DNA from: Mimachlamys varia
Taxonomy: Eukaryota > Mollusca > Bivalvia > Pectinida > Pectinidae
Length of the DNA stretch: 64,000 nt
Reading direction: 5' to 3'
Assembly (NCBI GenBank): GCA_947623455.1
Contig: OX392529.1
Coordinates: 4,464,001-4,528,000 of the forward strand
Part shown: positions 36,509 to 50,300 of the stretch, one piece after another
How positions within the stretch are numbered: the stretch's first letter is position 1
How the letters are laid out: each line of letters opens with the position of its first letter
The notes under the pieces: model-generated
Databases searched by the model: none
Seen by the model: the letters and a program-made list of their open reading frames with translations, nothing else
Told to the model about the DNA's origin: nothing
Program-made: the position numbers and the translations under genes

Positions 36509-39262
36509 GTATAAATCATCTGATAATTTCATAAAAATAAACATTGGCCATTAATTTATTCAATCTTCCTCCACTAATAACTTAGATCATTTATAAAACC
36601 TATATAAAATTATGATACTTATGGGAAACCTCTGGTCAGTTTGAACAAAATTGAATTAAATAAGTGTTGTCAATCCTGTTTGAAATTCACATACAATGTA
36701 GGTATAGGTGTCTGAATAAAGAGTTCTTTGAACTATCTGAGTTAATATTGGAAAAAAATCTCCCGGCAAACAATAAAATTGTTGTTCCTCAACAACAACT
36801 GCTAATCATCAAGTTCATTCACAAAGAAAAAAGTATATATACATTTTTAAAAAGACTTACACAAGCGCTTTGTTTGCTTAGGAAAGCTCTTCAGGTGAAA
36901 GCAAGCAGGCGAAAGCACTTGTGTAAGTCTGGGTTTGTTTAATTTTTTAAAATATTTATAACCATCACAAGGTCACTATGCATTTTTAGCTCACCTGGCT
37001 CGAAGGGCCAGTGAGCTTATGCCATGGTGCAGTGTCCATTGTCTGTCAACTTTTCCTTTAAATCCCTACTAATCCTGAACCACACAACAGAATTTGACCA
37101 AATTTGGCCAGAAACATCCTTGAATGGAGGGAATTCAATTTTGTATAAATGGTTGGTCTGACTCCCCTGGGGCCTGAGGGACGGGGCCCAATTGGGAAAA
37201 TATAGTAAATTCTTTAAAATACTTCTTCTTCTGTAGGAATGACAGGATATTGTTAATTATATATATACATATGAAATCCATATTCTTATTACCGGTATCA
37301 CAAACTTTTTCAAGCCTTATGGCTCTCTTCAGGCGATTGTATTTATGCCATGCATATATAGTTACGTTACATAGTAACCCACTTTATGACTTCATGCTTT
37401 TTTTGAATCTATCAGAGTTAATAATGGTTAATTGGTGTTCCGGTGCTTATTTTAGTGTTAGATTGAAAAGTTTTACAAACAGTTCTTCTTTACAAATTCT
37501 TTTTGATACTGTTAGTTCTAACATTTTGTAAAATGGTTTGAAAACGTTAGCGATTATGATAAGGGATTTTCAGGTGCTGTGTTAATATTTCAATTTATAT
37601 TTATATATATATATGTTACAAAGTACATGTATGTGGCGGCAAAGCAGAATCATTTTCCGAAGATTATTTATGATTTATCTGAATGAGGAGGATGGGTTAA
37701 TTATAGTAGTACTTTGATTGACTTCCTAAGTATTTGTTTTGGCTCTTGTATAGGTAACATAATTAATTGAGTTAAACAATTAACACAGTAAATAAACTTA
37801 ATGTCATTACAATATATACAATATATATACAATATATACAATATATATACAATATATATACAATATATACAATATATATACACATTTGACTGGCACGTTC
37901 ACATGTTTATACCAGAAAGAAACTCAATCATCGGTAGCAGATGGCTTAAATATGAAGAAATTGTCTAAAACCAAAATACCACACAGCTTTAGTACTAATG
38001 TAATGTACTACCTGTATATCAAGTCATTAAAAACATGTTCAGTACGAAAATAAAGCACTCTCATGGGGCTATCATTGCATTGATGATATATAGCCAGCCT
38101 CGATCAATAATTTCAGTACTCAAAATAAGTGTTTAAACAATCTGAAATGAGCGTAAGCATTGTTCGAATTCAACTACAGTGTAGTCAGAAAATTATTTTA
38201 CCCAAAAGGTGTATTCAAAATATCTGCCCAATCAAACTGACCAGAGGTTTACTGTATACATATAAGCTGATCAAATGAACATGTAATGTACAGTAAGCTT
38301 CCTCATGTACATGTAGTTATTGATTTGTTTGTCTGCAGCAGCTGGACCAGTCGAGGATATTAAGGTGGCTGGCTACCTTAACTTAGCTGCTGACTTTGCC
38401 CACAATTTTACTGATGGACTAGCCATTGGGGCCTCATTTTTGATGGGTCGTAACCTTGGTATCATAACCACTATCACCATATTTCTGCATGAGATTCCAC
38501 ATGAAATAGGAGATTTTGCCATTCTTGTACAGTCCGGCTGTTCAAAGAGGAAGGTAAGATTTTGTTAACAGCCTTTACACTTCAATCCTGTATTCTTCGA
38601 ATTTTTCTTTATATTTGCCATACCTTTGCGTTGGATACAGATCATTCAGTGCAACTGTTCATCAAAAGAATTTTTTTGATATCTGATTTACTTGACTTTT
38701 GGATCCAGAAGTATTCGAATGGATTTTCTGACCAGTGCATCTTTTAAATTGCATTTTTAAGTCATTCTAATCATTGAAGGCTTTTTATTCTGACTTCTCC
38801 CAAGAAAGTTAAGAGGAAGTATGTCAAATGTGAAGTCAGAAGCTGCCTGTTGGATATACCTGTAGATGATGTTTTGAGTGAAGGGTCTGCTGTGATAGAT
38901 TGCAATGCCTATATTCAGTCTATGAGAGATACAGGCTAGCTGCAGTGTGTTTTTTATGTACATATCTAGCTTGATATTTTACTAAAGGACGTTTTGTTGG
39001 TTATTTTCAGGCTATGATGCTGCAGTTCTCCACAGCCATTGGCGCCATGCTTGGGACTGTGTGCAGTCTGTTGGCCGAAGGTGTTGGGGAAGCTGCTACA
39101 GTCTGGATACTCCCATTCACAGCGGGCGGGTTTATATACATTGCCACAGTTTCTGTTATACCCGAACTGCTAGAGGACTCTACCCTAGGTCAATCTGTAA
39201 AGGAAATCTTAGCTCTTCTAGTCGGCATTTACATGATGGTTCTTATAGGGCAGTTTGAGTAG
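35707..39262 (+). CDS. SLC39A7: Zinc transporter ZIP7 (SLC39A7 / Catsup / KE4)
   Basis: Three exons (35707-36508, 38339-38553, 39011-39262) encode 422 residues; human ZIP7 has 469. The protein exports zinc from the ER/Golgi lumen to the cytosol. It has an N-terminal hydrophobic segment (~13-31), a luminal HG/HA-rich tract (~34-95), TM segments at about 108-132 and onward, a second His-rich loop ([13 protein letters not shown]), a charged Lys/Ser/Glu cytosolic loop, the TM4 motif HNFTDG (289-294) and the TM5 LIV-1 motif [17 protein letters not shown] (from 318), both signatures of this subfamily. The loop has QTSSE near the place where human ZIP7 carries its CK2-phosphorylated Ser pair; conservation of that regulation is inference. 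The end [20 protein letters not shown] is typical. Confidence 0.96.
36509..38338 (+). other. SLC39A7 intron 1
   Basis: An 1830-bp intron holding a 5'-end fragment of the TTAGCTCACC family (36987-37250), TA-rich microsatellite (about 37810-37880, repeated acaatatatac) and otherwise unique sequence. It ends in the tandem acceptor GCAGCAG, so two in-frame splice choices exist. Confidence 0.85.
36987..37250 (+). mobile_element. TTAGCTCACC-family element, 5' part only
   Basis: Starts TTAGCTCACCTGGCTCGAAG with the palindrome to GTGAGCTTATGCC, followed by one internal unit (ggtctgactcccctggggcc). No 3' hairpin end was found downstream; the copy is truncated. Confidence 0.7.
38339..38553 (+). CDS. 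SLC39A7: SLC39A7 exon 2 (HNFTDG and HEIPHE motifs)
   Basis: The acceptor is tctgcag at 38332-38338, or CAG at 38339-38341 as the NAGNAG alternative, which would remove one Ala. The donor is AAG|GTAAGA at 38553/38554, phase 0. The exon encodes the zinc-binding TM4 and TM5 helices. Confidence 0.94.
39011..39262 (+). CDS. SLC39A7: SLC39A7 exon 3 (C-terminal TM helices)
   Basis: The acceptor is ttattttcag at 39001-39010. The exon encodes [16 protein letters not shown] through the last helix, MMVLIGQFE, and TAG at 39260-39262. Confidence 0.93.
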   Translation, partial: AMMLQFSTAIGAMLGTVCSLLAEGVGEAATVWILPFTAGGFIYIATVSVIPELLEDSTLGQSVKEILALLVGIYMMVLIGQFE

Positions 39263-39930
39263 AGAGAAGGATATTAGTAGCTTTAAGCCAGGGGATTACT
39301 TCAATGTGGCAGATTTCATTATACAAATATCAGAACTACTGGTCTCAATACATGTTTTGGTTTTCTTTTTTTAATACAGAAAAGTATGATTACTCTCTTG
39401 AATTTATTTATTTATGAGATAACACTATTAACATAATTGTCTATTTGGGGTCTGTATGTATTAAGGAATGAAAATTTGTAAATCCTGATTTCTTAGAACA
39501 AGGTAAATGTAAAATCAACTACATGTACTATGTAAGTAGAAATGGAAGTCTGCATGTATTGTTAATGTAAATTATGTTAAACTATATTAATTTCTTCAGT
39601 ACATTTTTGATCCGTTTATGATTTTTGTGCCATTCTCTCTGTATGTCAGATAATGTAAAGATAGAGACTTGTGTGTACAAGTGCTGTTCCAGGAAAACAC
39701 TATAATATAGTGTGTGTGATGGATTTATTTCTGTACGGATTACATAGAAACAGTCTGATGTATATAAGTTACCTGATTGTACTGTGTGAGAGTAGAAATA
39801 TAATTTTTTTATATAAAAGGGAAAGATTGTCCATAGTGGAATGATGTCATGATTTATCACAATAACAATGGCTAAAAGATTACCAATATTTTTCTGATTA
39901 TTTGAAATTTCTTCATTGACATACTAAACT
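39263..39930 (+). other. SLC39A7 3' flank
   Basis: Probably 3'UTR and downstream AT-rich sequence. I could not place the poly(A) site securely. Confidence 0.4.
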
Positions 39931-40252
39931 ATTAGCTCACATGGCCCAAAGGCCAAGTAAGCTATGCCATGGTGCTGCATCTGTTCGTTGTCCATCAACT
40001 TTTCCTTTAAATGACTTCTTCTGAAATACCAAAAGATCAAGAGACATGATATCTGGTTGGTAGCTTCCTTAAATGGAGCTTAACACAGTTTGCAAACAAT
40101 CATTACTTTAATGTTTTTTCAAAGTCAAAGGGGTCAAATTTTAACATGTTCTTAAGAGTCACTTTTTCATAGATTTTTGACCACTCTAAGATTACACACC
40201 AAATTAGGCTGAAAACCATATGAGGGATGCAGGCCCATTGGGCCTCATGTTT
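39931..40252 (+). mobile_element. TTAGCTCACC-family element, type with AAGGTCA-like units
   Basis: Begins ATTAGCTCACATGGCCCAAAG and contains cttcttctgaaataccaaaa and aaagtcaaaggggtcaaatt. It ends GAGGGATGCAGGCCCATTGG plus GCCTCATGTTTT. It matches the sub-type at 61306-62131 but has a single internal unit. Confidence 0.75.
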
Positions 40253-41566
40253 TATAATACTGTACTGCTAATTAAATTCATTGCTGTGAAGGAATATAAT
40301 TTTGAAGAGAATAACCTTTTCACATGTTTGGTTCAACATAACTGAAATATGTACTAGCTGTGTAAACACAGTATTTATGATTTATAATACATATCAGTTC
40401 ATTATTGAGTTTAACACCAACACATCATATTAGTGTGTCCAGCACCTTTGCTTTATCTGGTAGGAGTCATTATGTTTGACTTTAGGACTTGTGAGGAGAG
40501 TGTAATTTGCAAGGTTTGGAGAGTAGTGGACCAATGGGAAATCTACGAGTTGTAAACTCACCTACAGGATAGTGTGGATGTTAGTATATAGGTGTAAGTA
40601 GTGTAGTGCGATCTACTGACATGACGTCTACACCGGCTGCAGGCCATACAGGGCTGTTTCAGACAATTATAGTATGTTTGTATATCCTGAGGACTCTGAT
40701 AAATCTCTGTATGTAATGGATGAGTGAACATGTAAAAGAAAAGTTTGTGGTTGTGGGAAAAATGTTTTACCTTTAATAGCTGTTACTTGAACCCAATGTA
40801 TTACTGGTAGGAGTGGGGGGGGGGGGAGGGGGCAAAGTTTGCTCAGAGTGTCTAATTCAATTTAGTCTTTAGTGCTTTGAATTCATTGAATTTTCTATAT
40901 TGTACATTGGGTACATTCCAAAGTAAATAATGGAGATTGATTTTTGTTTGTTGTGTTAATGATCTGATATGTTCATACCCATTTTCACATTCTTGTCTGC
41001 AGATAGTTAACATGACGGTACCAAAACCCCAAAATGGAAATGGTTTGGAGTAAATCATAGTCATCCTCTACATTCCCTGTTAGTTACTGGGAAATCATTA
41101 TCAATATTTTTATTATAAAGAAACAATAATTGCTTGACCATACAACCTTTTGGGAATCATTTTCTAAATTGTATAAAACTAGGCAGAGGAAACTTGCTCC
41201 TATATGCCTGTTACTTGTATTGCAAATTAAATTTAAAGCTGCATTGATGTAACTGAGGAGTGTTGTAATGAAAAGAAAGAATGACCCACACCAACAGGCA
41301 CAGATGGATGTTTGAAATCTCGCGTGGAACAGTAAAACTGTTACATCTTGGTCAAACATCTGTGGTATTGGCATTAAATACAAATAGTATCAAATAAGCT
41401 TACAGCAGATTAATGCTGTTAAAAGTGCCACACTGGCTGATGTTTAATGAACAGGTTGTGGTGCACAATTAATTTGATGTAATAAAAACATATGACATGT
41501 AAAAAATAAATGGTGATAGAAAAGTATTTGGTTAAGTTTTTCTTCCTTGCTGTCATACAATAACTT
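40253..41566. other. Intergenic unique sequence
   Basis: No exon is supported. It contains a G-run (about 14 G, then A, then G5) at about 40815-40835. Confidence 0.45.
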
Positions 41567-44092
41567 GTTACATCACTGGTCTGTGTCTGTGCGAAGTTAC
41601 ATCACTGGTCTGTGTGTCCCTGTGTCTGTCTGAAGTTACATCACTGGTCTGTGTCTGTGCGAAGTTACATCACTGGTCTGTGTCTGTGCGAAGTTACATC
41701 ACTGGTCTGTATGTCCCTGTGTCTGTGCGAAGTTACATCACTGGTCTGTGTGTCCCTGTGTCTGTCTGAAGTTACATCACTGGTCTGTGTGTCCCTGTGT
41801 CTGTCTGAAGTTACATCACTGGTCTGTGTGTCCCTGTGTCTGTATGAAGTTACATCACTGGTCTGTGTGTCCCTTTGTCTGTCTGAAGTTACATCACTGG
41901 TCTGTGTGTCCCTGTGTCTGTCTGAAGTTACATCACTGGTCTGTGTGTCCCTGTGCCTGTATGAAGTTACATCACTGGTCTGTGTGTCCCTTTGTCTGTC
42001 TGAAGTTATATCACTGGTCTATGTGTCCCTGTGTCTGTATGAAGTTACATAACCGGTCTGTGTGTCCCTTTGTCTGTTTGAAGTTATATCACTGGTCTAT
42101 GTGTCCCTGTGTCTGTGTGAAGTTACATCACTGGTCTGTATGAAGTTACATCACTGGTCTGTGTGTCCCTGTGTCTGTCTGAAGTTATATAACTGGTCTG
42201 TGTGTCCCTGTGTCTGTCTGAAGTTATATCACTGGTCTGTGTGTCCCTTTGTCTGTCTGAAGTTACATCACTGGTCTGTGCGTCCCTGTGTCTGTGTGAA
42301 GTTACATCACTAGTCTGTGTAAAGTTACATCACTGGTCTGTGTGTCCCTGTGTCTGTATGAAGTTACATCACTGGTCTGTGTGTCCCTTTGTCTGTCTGA
42401 AGTTACATCACTGGTCTGTGTGTCCCTGTGTCTGTCTGAAGTTACATCACTGGTCTGTGTGTCCCTGTGCCTGTATGAAGTTACATCACTGGTCTGTGCA
42501 TCCCTGTGTCTGTCTGAAGTTATATCACTGGTCTATGTGTCCCTGTGTCTGTCTGAAGTTACATCACTGGTCTGTGTGTCCTTGTGTCTGTGTGAAGTTA
42601 CATCACTAGTCTGTGTGAAGTTACATCACTGGTCTGTGTGTCCCTGTGTCTGTCTGAAGTTACATCACTGGTCTGTGTGTCCCTGTGTCTGTGTGAAGTT
42701 ACATCACTAGTCTGTGTGAAGTTACATCACTGGTCTGTGTGTCCCTGTGTCTGTATGAAGTTACATCAATGGTCTGTGTGTCCCTGTGTCTGTGTGAAGT
42801 TACATCACTGGTCTGTGTGTCCCTTTGTCTGTGTCAAGTTACATCACTGGTCTGTGCGTCCCTGTGTCTGTGTGAAGTTACATCATTGGTCTGTGTGTCC
42901 CTGTGTCTGCCTGAAGTTACATCACTGGTCTGTGTGTCCCTGTGTCTGCCTGAAGTTACATCACTGGTCTGTTTGTCCCTGTGTCTGTGTGAAGTTACAT
43001 CATTGGTCTGTGTGTCCCTGTGTCTGTCTGAAGTTACATCACTGGTCTGTGTGTCCCTGTGTCTGTGTGAAGTTACATCACTGGTCTGTGCGTCCCTGTG
43101 TCTGTGTGAAGTTACATCACTGGTCTGTGTGTCCCTGTGTCTGTCTGAAGTTACATCACTGGTCTGTGCGTCCCTGTGTCTGTGTGAAGTTACATCACTG
43201 GTCTGCAAGTCCCTGTGTCTGTGTGAAGTTACATCATTGGTCTGTGTCTGTCTGAAGTTGCATCACTGGTATGTGTGTCCCTGTGTCTGTCTGAAGTTAC
43301 ATCATAGGTCTGTGCGTCCCTGTGTCTGTCTGAAGTTACATCACTGGTCTGTGTGTCCCTGTGTCTGTCTGAAGTTACATCATTGGTCTGTGTGTCCCTG
43401 TGTCTGTGTGAAGTTACATCACTGGTCTGTGCGTCCCTGTGTCTGTCTGAAGTTACATCACTGGTCTGTGCGTCCCTGTGTCTGTCTGAAGTTACATCAC
43501 TGGTCTGTGCGTCCCTGTGTCTGTGTGAAGTTACATCACTGGTCTGTGCTTCCCTGTGTCTGTGTGAAGTTACATCACTGGTCTGTGCGTCCCCGTGTCT
43601 GTGTGAAGTTACATCACTGGTCTGTGCGTCCCCGTGTCTGTGTGAAGTTACATACTGGTCTGTGCGTCCCTGTGTCTGTGTGAAGTTACATCACTGGTCT
43701 GTGCGTCCCTGTGTCTGTGTGAAGTTACATCACTGGTCTGTGCGTCCCTGTGTCTGTCTGAAGTTACATCACTGGTCTGTGCGTCCCTGTGTCTGTCTGA
43801 AGTTACATCACTGGTCTGTGTGTCCCTGTGTCTGTCTGAAGTTACATCACTGGTCTGTGCGTCCCTGTGTCTGTGTGAAGTTACATCACTGGTGTGTGCG
43901 TCCCAGTGTCTGTGTGAAGTTACATCACTGGTCTGTGCGTCCCTGTGTCTGTGTGAAGTTACATCACTGGTCTGTGCGTCCCTGTGTCTGTGTGAAGTTA
44001 CATCACTGGTCTGTGCGTCCCTGTGTCTGTGTGAAGTTACCACACTGGCCTGTGCGTCCTTGTGTCTGTGTGAAGTTACCACACTGGTTTCT
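41567..44092. repeat. 39-bp tandem array (~65 units)
   Basis: The unit is gtctgtgtgtccctgtgtct + gtctgaagttacatcactg. Some units are shortened by loss of the tgtccctgtg block, which shifts register by multiples that keep frames open. Because 39 is divisible by three, plus-strand frames reach 314 codons (KLHHWSVCPCVC or SLCLSEVTSLVCV) and minus-strand frames 168. There is no non-repeat coding flank. The left half has more TATGAAG and TTTGTC variants, the right half GTGCGTCC variants, so the two halves were homogenised separately. Confidence 0.95.
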
Positions 44093-46342
44093 GTCCCAGC
44101 GTCATGCTGAGTGTTACCTTGACCGTTTTCGTTTTCAAGCGGTCGGACATGCACTAGATATGTTCGATTATTAAATAAGGTTGGTCCTTATTATCTGATG
44201 CGGTTTTCAAGTGAGCCTTGAGAAAGCCTTACAAGGCCTTCATAAGCTTTTCCATGTCCGTTAGGATTTATACCAGAAAATGTTACTTTTGAGAACGGAC
44301 AAACCGTTTGTTTAACCTTTGACATTATATTCAAAGCGGTCACGGTTTATCACTTGAACAAGCTTGATAACCCTTTTATCGAAACTTTCTACTACGTTGT
44401 ATCATGATCATCACTGCGGACCTCACTGTTATTAGAAGTTGTTTATTTCAGTTTCAAGCTGAAAAAATATACTCTTGTAACTTTGAATGTTAGTCCAAAA
44501 CACGTTCATTTTAGCAAACTTTAGAACTGCGCAAAGAGAAATTGACCCATGAAAGGGTTTTACTTATTTTGATTGTACTCTAAAAAGCCTTTTAAAGGTC
44601 AATGCATAATTTGAACAAAATTGATGGCCCTTCATCCTAGCATATTGCAACTGTACATTTTTACTTGCCGTATATCATGACCACAAGTCTTTTGGTAATA
44701 AGAATATTTTTTCAACAGAGAATACAAAATCGTCATTAAATCCAGACTTAAAATTGATTAAACTCGGGCCCGGGGCAAAATATGAACATTAGAAGGATTA
44801 CAATGGGACTATTAAAAAGAAAAAGAGAACAAGATCAGTTGTTCCAGAAGAATAAGCGTCTATTCTTCTACTGCATTGACTTTGAACATCGGCCAATATG
44901 TAAGGTCACATCTAAGTCAATGTCATGTTCTCAAAGTGGGAACAGATACATGTATATTGACAGCATACATAACAACATGACATACTAATGGAATCATGCT
45001 GGGGACCATAAAACTCGCGCAGTCAGTTTCTCTCTAGCCCAGGTGTTTTTTGTTCGTAAACAGCCGACATATATACTGTACTTGGTAAAAATCTCGATAT
45101 TTAGAGCAAGCCAGGGTAGTAATTATAATGTTAATTCACGTAAAAAGACACATACACATAAATATCACAGTTGGAACCAAATGGCAAATCAAAGTCGGGT
45201 GTTAATATTATTATTTACAGTACATTTTATAAAAAGAAAAATTGTACTTCAAATATGTGATATACAGCTAACGTTGCAAATCGGAAATAATAAATTTCAA
45301 CTTTTACCTGGGATATCCCATGAAGGATTTATAGCTTATATTGCAATAAGGTAAGTTCTGGTCAAATAACAATTTCAACAGTTTATGATACAATCATTTA
45401 TATAATTTTAGGTAGCATATTTTATTCAAAATGGATTTCATGTCTTCTTTAAACATTTATTTTCTTATATTCTGATATAAAACTGATAGGCGCCCCCGGA
45501 GAACAGCTAGGTGCATTCAAAACTAAGTTCGATATATTTTAATAGGGTGTAGTTAGGGTATTTCTTCTGACCAGTGCAAATAAATTTCATACAATTTCAA
45601 GGCAAGAAATGGTTAATAAAAATATTTTACACAAGAAAAATTTGAGATTTGAATAAACTCAAATATTACGGAATTGCTAGAGTATAACTGGCTCCCATCT
45701 CTAGAATAGAATACAGACATTGAATTATTTAGAAAAAAATAGTCAAATAACTTTGATCACTTGGATGTCTGATCCTATTATTTTGAAACTAGGGAAGGAT
45801 CATAAATTCAGTTCTCCATAAATTAAAAAAAACTAGGAAAAGTGTAAAAATCAAATACTACATATTAACCTTACCTTTTTAATGGTTTATAATCATAAAT
45901 GATTTATTTTTACCTGTCTTAACGTTATTCTCTGGATATATAATTATAAACTAAAGTTTGATTCGAATTCCGGCATTCCGGTTCGAATTCCTTTTTGTAT
46001 TTATATGCGTCACATATATTGATAACCGCATTTTCGTACTTTTTCTACTTGGCAGCAGACGGAACGAGGATAGAAGTTGTTTGTAATTTTGTCTGCACTA
46101 AATGACAGTTGTTTTGGCAACATTATTAAGATTGATAATTGCTATCGTGAAATTATAGAATTTCGTTGACGTCTACATGGAAATATATCATCAAAATGTA
46201 GTACTTTATAAGCGTATCACAAAATACACGTGTTCACTGGGCACATCAAAATTGAAAGTAGGAAGTGGCGGGAAGGAATGTCAAGTATTTGTCGTTTAAT
46301 TGAAGCATACATTTGTTTATACAATTTTGATATTGTTTAATA
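44093..46342. other. Intergenic sequence and 5' flank of the TDRD5-like gene
   Basis: About 2.2 kb with no recognisable exon until the ATG at 46343. Small frames (44782-44988, 45043-45354) show no domain. A CACGTG E-box lies at about 46228. The true promoter and 5'UTR were not resolved. Confidence 0.4.
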
Positions 46343-47354
46343 ATGGCTGATAAGTCCCAAAAGAAGGAAGAGACGAAAAAGCAACTGAGAGCTTTGCTTC
46401 TCTCAGCCCCAGCTGCATTGACTGCTAATGAGTTGAAAAGAGATTACCATGATTTTATGGGGGATCCCATTCCCTTCAGGGAACTGGGGTATACCACCCT
46501 CGAGGATTTACTTAAAGACATGCCAGATGCTCTGCGGGTATCTTGGAAGAATGGTGTTATGTGTCTTGAACCAGTGGCCCAAGAGGCATCAGTCCACATC
46601 CAAAAACTAGTCTCGAAACAGAAAGTTAATAATAAGAACAGGTGGGCAACTCTACGGCGTGGTGGACCCACAACTCGTTCTAGAGGTCCACCTCAACCAA
46701 GATCCTTCAGGTCATACAATAGTAACAGACACCAACCGAGCTATGGTCTGTCACGAAATATTCGGCCCAGTCGTCCTAACCCTGTTTCTGCATACATACG
46801 AAAACAAATTTCAGAGCTTCTTAAATCTTATCCAAACGGATTACCATTAACACATTTTGATACTGCATTTTCTCGTCGGTTTGGTGTACCTCTTAGTCCA
46901 TCAGGTCTAGGTTTTAATTCTATGAAGGACCTTTTAGACTCTCTACCTGATATTGCCAAGTTGAAGGAATTCCAAGGAGGAGAGTGGCGTGTTGCTCCAG
47001 CATACATTGAGTCAAAGGAACAAGTTCCCCGATACAAAGCCCCGCATGTGTCTGAGAGAAAGTCCGACTCAAACAGGGGGTTTAACAGACAACCAGAGTG
47101 GTCTAGAGATTTTAGTAGTGCAAGTGAGTTTAGTAGAAACCAGAGAACAGGAAAGAATAATGATCAATTACAAACAAATTTCCAGCCAGCAGGAATAGAG
47201 GATGGGGACTTCATGGAAGATATCCACTGCCAGATTCCTGAACAAGACTACATGGCCATGCCAGGGAGAGAAAACACACAGAAAAAATCTTCAATTTCCC
47301 CTGGAGGAGCAAGTATTTCCCCAACATCAGTACCTCATGCACCCCGGGGAAGAG
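46343..47354 (+). CDS. TDRD5: TDRD5-like exon 1 (LOTUS1, RG linker, LOTUS2)
   Basis: The start is MADKSQKKEE, first ATG of the open frame. The donor is AGAG|GTGATT at 47354/47355, phase 1. If unspliced the frame stops after six more residues. This may not be transcript exon 1 if a 5'UTR exon exists. Confidence 0.9.
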
Positions 47355-50300
47355 GTGATTTTATAAGCTTTTGATACTATTTGCATATAAGTCATAATAA
47401 GGCACAATTGCTGGGAGTTTATATTAACAATTAATGCAAGCATATTCCTTTAATGCCATGACTTTATACAATTTCTACAGATCATTGGCATTGCTGCTAA
47501 TCAAACAAGTGCCAAGAGCTCAATTTGTTAATATAATAATACTGGAGTAGAAAGGCCATAATTATATTTTCTTTACAATGGTTTATCTTTCAATTTCTCT
47601 TTTGTGAGTTGTTCAAATTGAAAAAAATCCCCATGATTTTGACACACAGGTCTATAAGATTATCAAGCAATACACCATTTCAGAGATACATGAACTCTTT
47701 TGAAGCAAAGTTTGAAATTGGTTGTTTGACCATGTGACTGTGAAATATTTAGGGCACTTTTTCACCACGATGGTGGCATTGATGGCCGAATGACCGCTAG
47801 ATTCGATTGTTCATCTTTTAGTCCCTTTAGGTCAAAATGGAATGAAACAAAGGAACAGACTCTAAAACTAAGTCATGGAGAGTTGTACCTAATGTGTCAC
47901 TGACAGTTGTCACAAAGCAACAACCTGAAGAAATATCCATAGATACAAAATGTAATGTTCAGATCTTTTCCAACAGCAAAAAGACAACCCTGATTACGAG
48001 CACTTGATTGTAATTATCTTTCTCAATACAAGACAAATTCCATTCATCAGCGAATTTTACTAACGCGCCTTTCGTTTTATTTGAAGTTGTGCTCTCTCTT
48101 TCGGCCAAAAAACTTTTCGACTCGCTAATTGCCATTGAAAACGTCTATTTTGCACCCATTTCGTTTTCAAAGTGCCCTAAATAAAGCCATGTGATGATAT
48201 CAATCACATCACTAGACCGACTGAAAATTGAATCCCGTAAATGGCGGATCGCAATTTTGATTTTTTTTTCAATATCAATGAAGTAAAATAAAAATGAACT
48301 AAATATTTAGAACAGACTGGTTCAGTCCTTGGCAACAAGATAGCTCAGTAGGGTAGAGCTGTTTAGAGTCGTGGTGCTCTGACCTGGTCACAGACTTGTT
48401 GAATCCCTTTTTTCTTCTTTTAGTTTTACATTTGAGTGCTAAAGGTAAGTGAAGGAAAAATGCAACAGCAGTTTTTAAAACTGCGATTCTATGCCAGTCC
48501 CTCCAACTATAGAAAGTTGTTAATAGTCTAGCTTTATAAAATAAAATGTCATGATTCTGAATTCGAAGAACAGCCGTCTAGATAATGTATCCTGGTCTTC
48601 CCACTACACTTGTGCACTGCTGCGAAAAAATCAATGTCTGTAGATATTATATCAGATGTATGAAAAGTGTCGTTATACTTCCCTGTACACATTTGTGTTG
48701 TACTGAATTACACTGTACAGGGAACATGTTTTCTCCATGTTGATTGTATTAACATATTGTATACACTTTTCACTTTAACCATTATCAGGAAGGAGAAGAA
48801 CAGGAGACAGATCTCAGGGTCGAGACAGCATGTCTAGTGGTGGCTCTATGGAGGCCTTGTCATCCCCGGGGGCAGGCGAGTTTGATGTCAGTGTTGTAAG
48901 CGATGTGGTACAGAACAACATTAGACAGGTAATAAAATCCTAAAGTTATAGAATTTTCAGCTTTCATTGAACAGGCAATTGTTTGAAAAAAAAATTGAGA
49001 TAAAAAAAAATGATGCAGAGACGGATATGTGAATTTATCGAAGGTACTTATATACAGTGTAACTTGTCTAAAACAGATGTCATTGGGACCAAAGTTTTAG
49101 GCTGGATTACACAGGTGTCCAGTTTGTATAGATTTATATAAGTTCAGAGGGGAATATTGGGACCGAACTATAAGACCGGAATAGACAGGGATTCGGATTA
49201 GAGAGGGATACTTTTATTATGAACATTAATGCTAGTTGGTCACATCACACCATTATTGACTAACTAAAAAACTGAGGAGAATTTAAAGGGAAATTAATAA
49301 CGCATCTAAATGATATTACAAACCAGTGACTTGTTTGTATAAAAGCAAACTATTACATAAAATACTCCCTTATCTTACACCACACCAACCCCAATATAAA
49401 GGATGTACAATAATCTCTTGTCTTGCATCACACCAACCCAAATATATAGTGAGTAATATACTCCCTTGTCTTACATCACACCAACCCCAATATAAAGGAT
49501 GTACAATAATCTCTTGTCTTGCATCACACCAATCCAAATATATAGTAAGTAATATACTCCCTTATCTTACACCACACCAACCCCAATATAAAGGATGTAC
49601 AATAATCTCTTGTCTTACATCACACAAACCCAATATATAGTAAGTAATATACTCCCTTGTCTTACACCACACCAACCCCAATATATAGTAATATAAGTAA
49701 TATATTCCCTTGTCTTGCATCACACAAACCCAAATATATAGTAAGTAATATATTCCCTTGTCTTGCATCACACAAACCCAAATATATAGTAAGTAATATA
49801 TTCCCTTGTCTTACACCACACCAACCCCAATATATAGTAAGTAATATATTCCCTTGTCTTGCATCACACAAACCCAAATATATAGTAAGTAATATACTCC
49901 CTTGTCTTACACCACACCAATCCAAATATATAGTAAGTAATATACTCCCTTGTCTTACACCACACCAACCCCAATATATAGTAAGTAATATACTCCCTTG
50001 TCTTACATCACACCAACCCCAAATATATAGTAAGTAATATACTCCCTTGTCTTACATCACACCAACCCCAAATATATAGTAAGTAATATACTCCCTTGTC
50101 TTACACCACACCAACCCCAATATATAGTAAGTAATATACTCCCTTGTCTTACATCACACCAACCCAAATATATAGTAAGTAATATACTCCCTTGTCTTAC
50201 ATCACACCAATCCAAATATATAGTAAGTAATATACTCCCTTGTCTTACACCACACCAACCCCAATATATAGTAAGTAATATACTCCCTTGTCTTGCATCA

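Noticed and set aside
41612..44174. Overlapping plus-strand frames up to 314 codons rich in Cys/Val, and minus-strand frames rich in TSDVTSHRHRD
   Set aside because: All are products of a 39-bp period open in several frames at once; a real gene would favour one frame.
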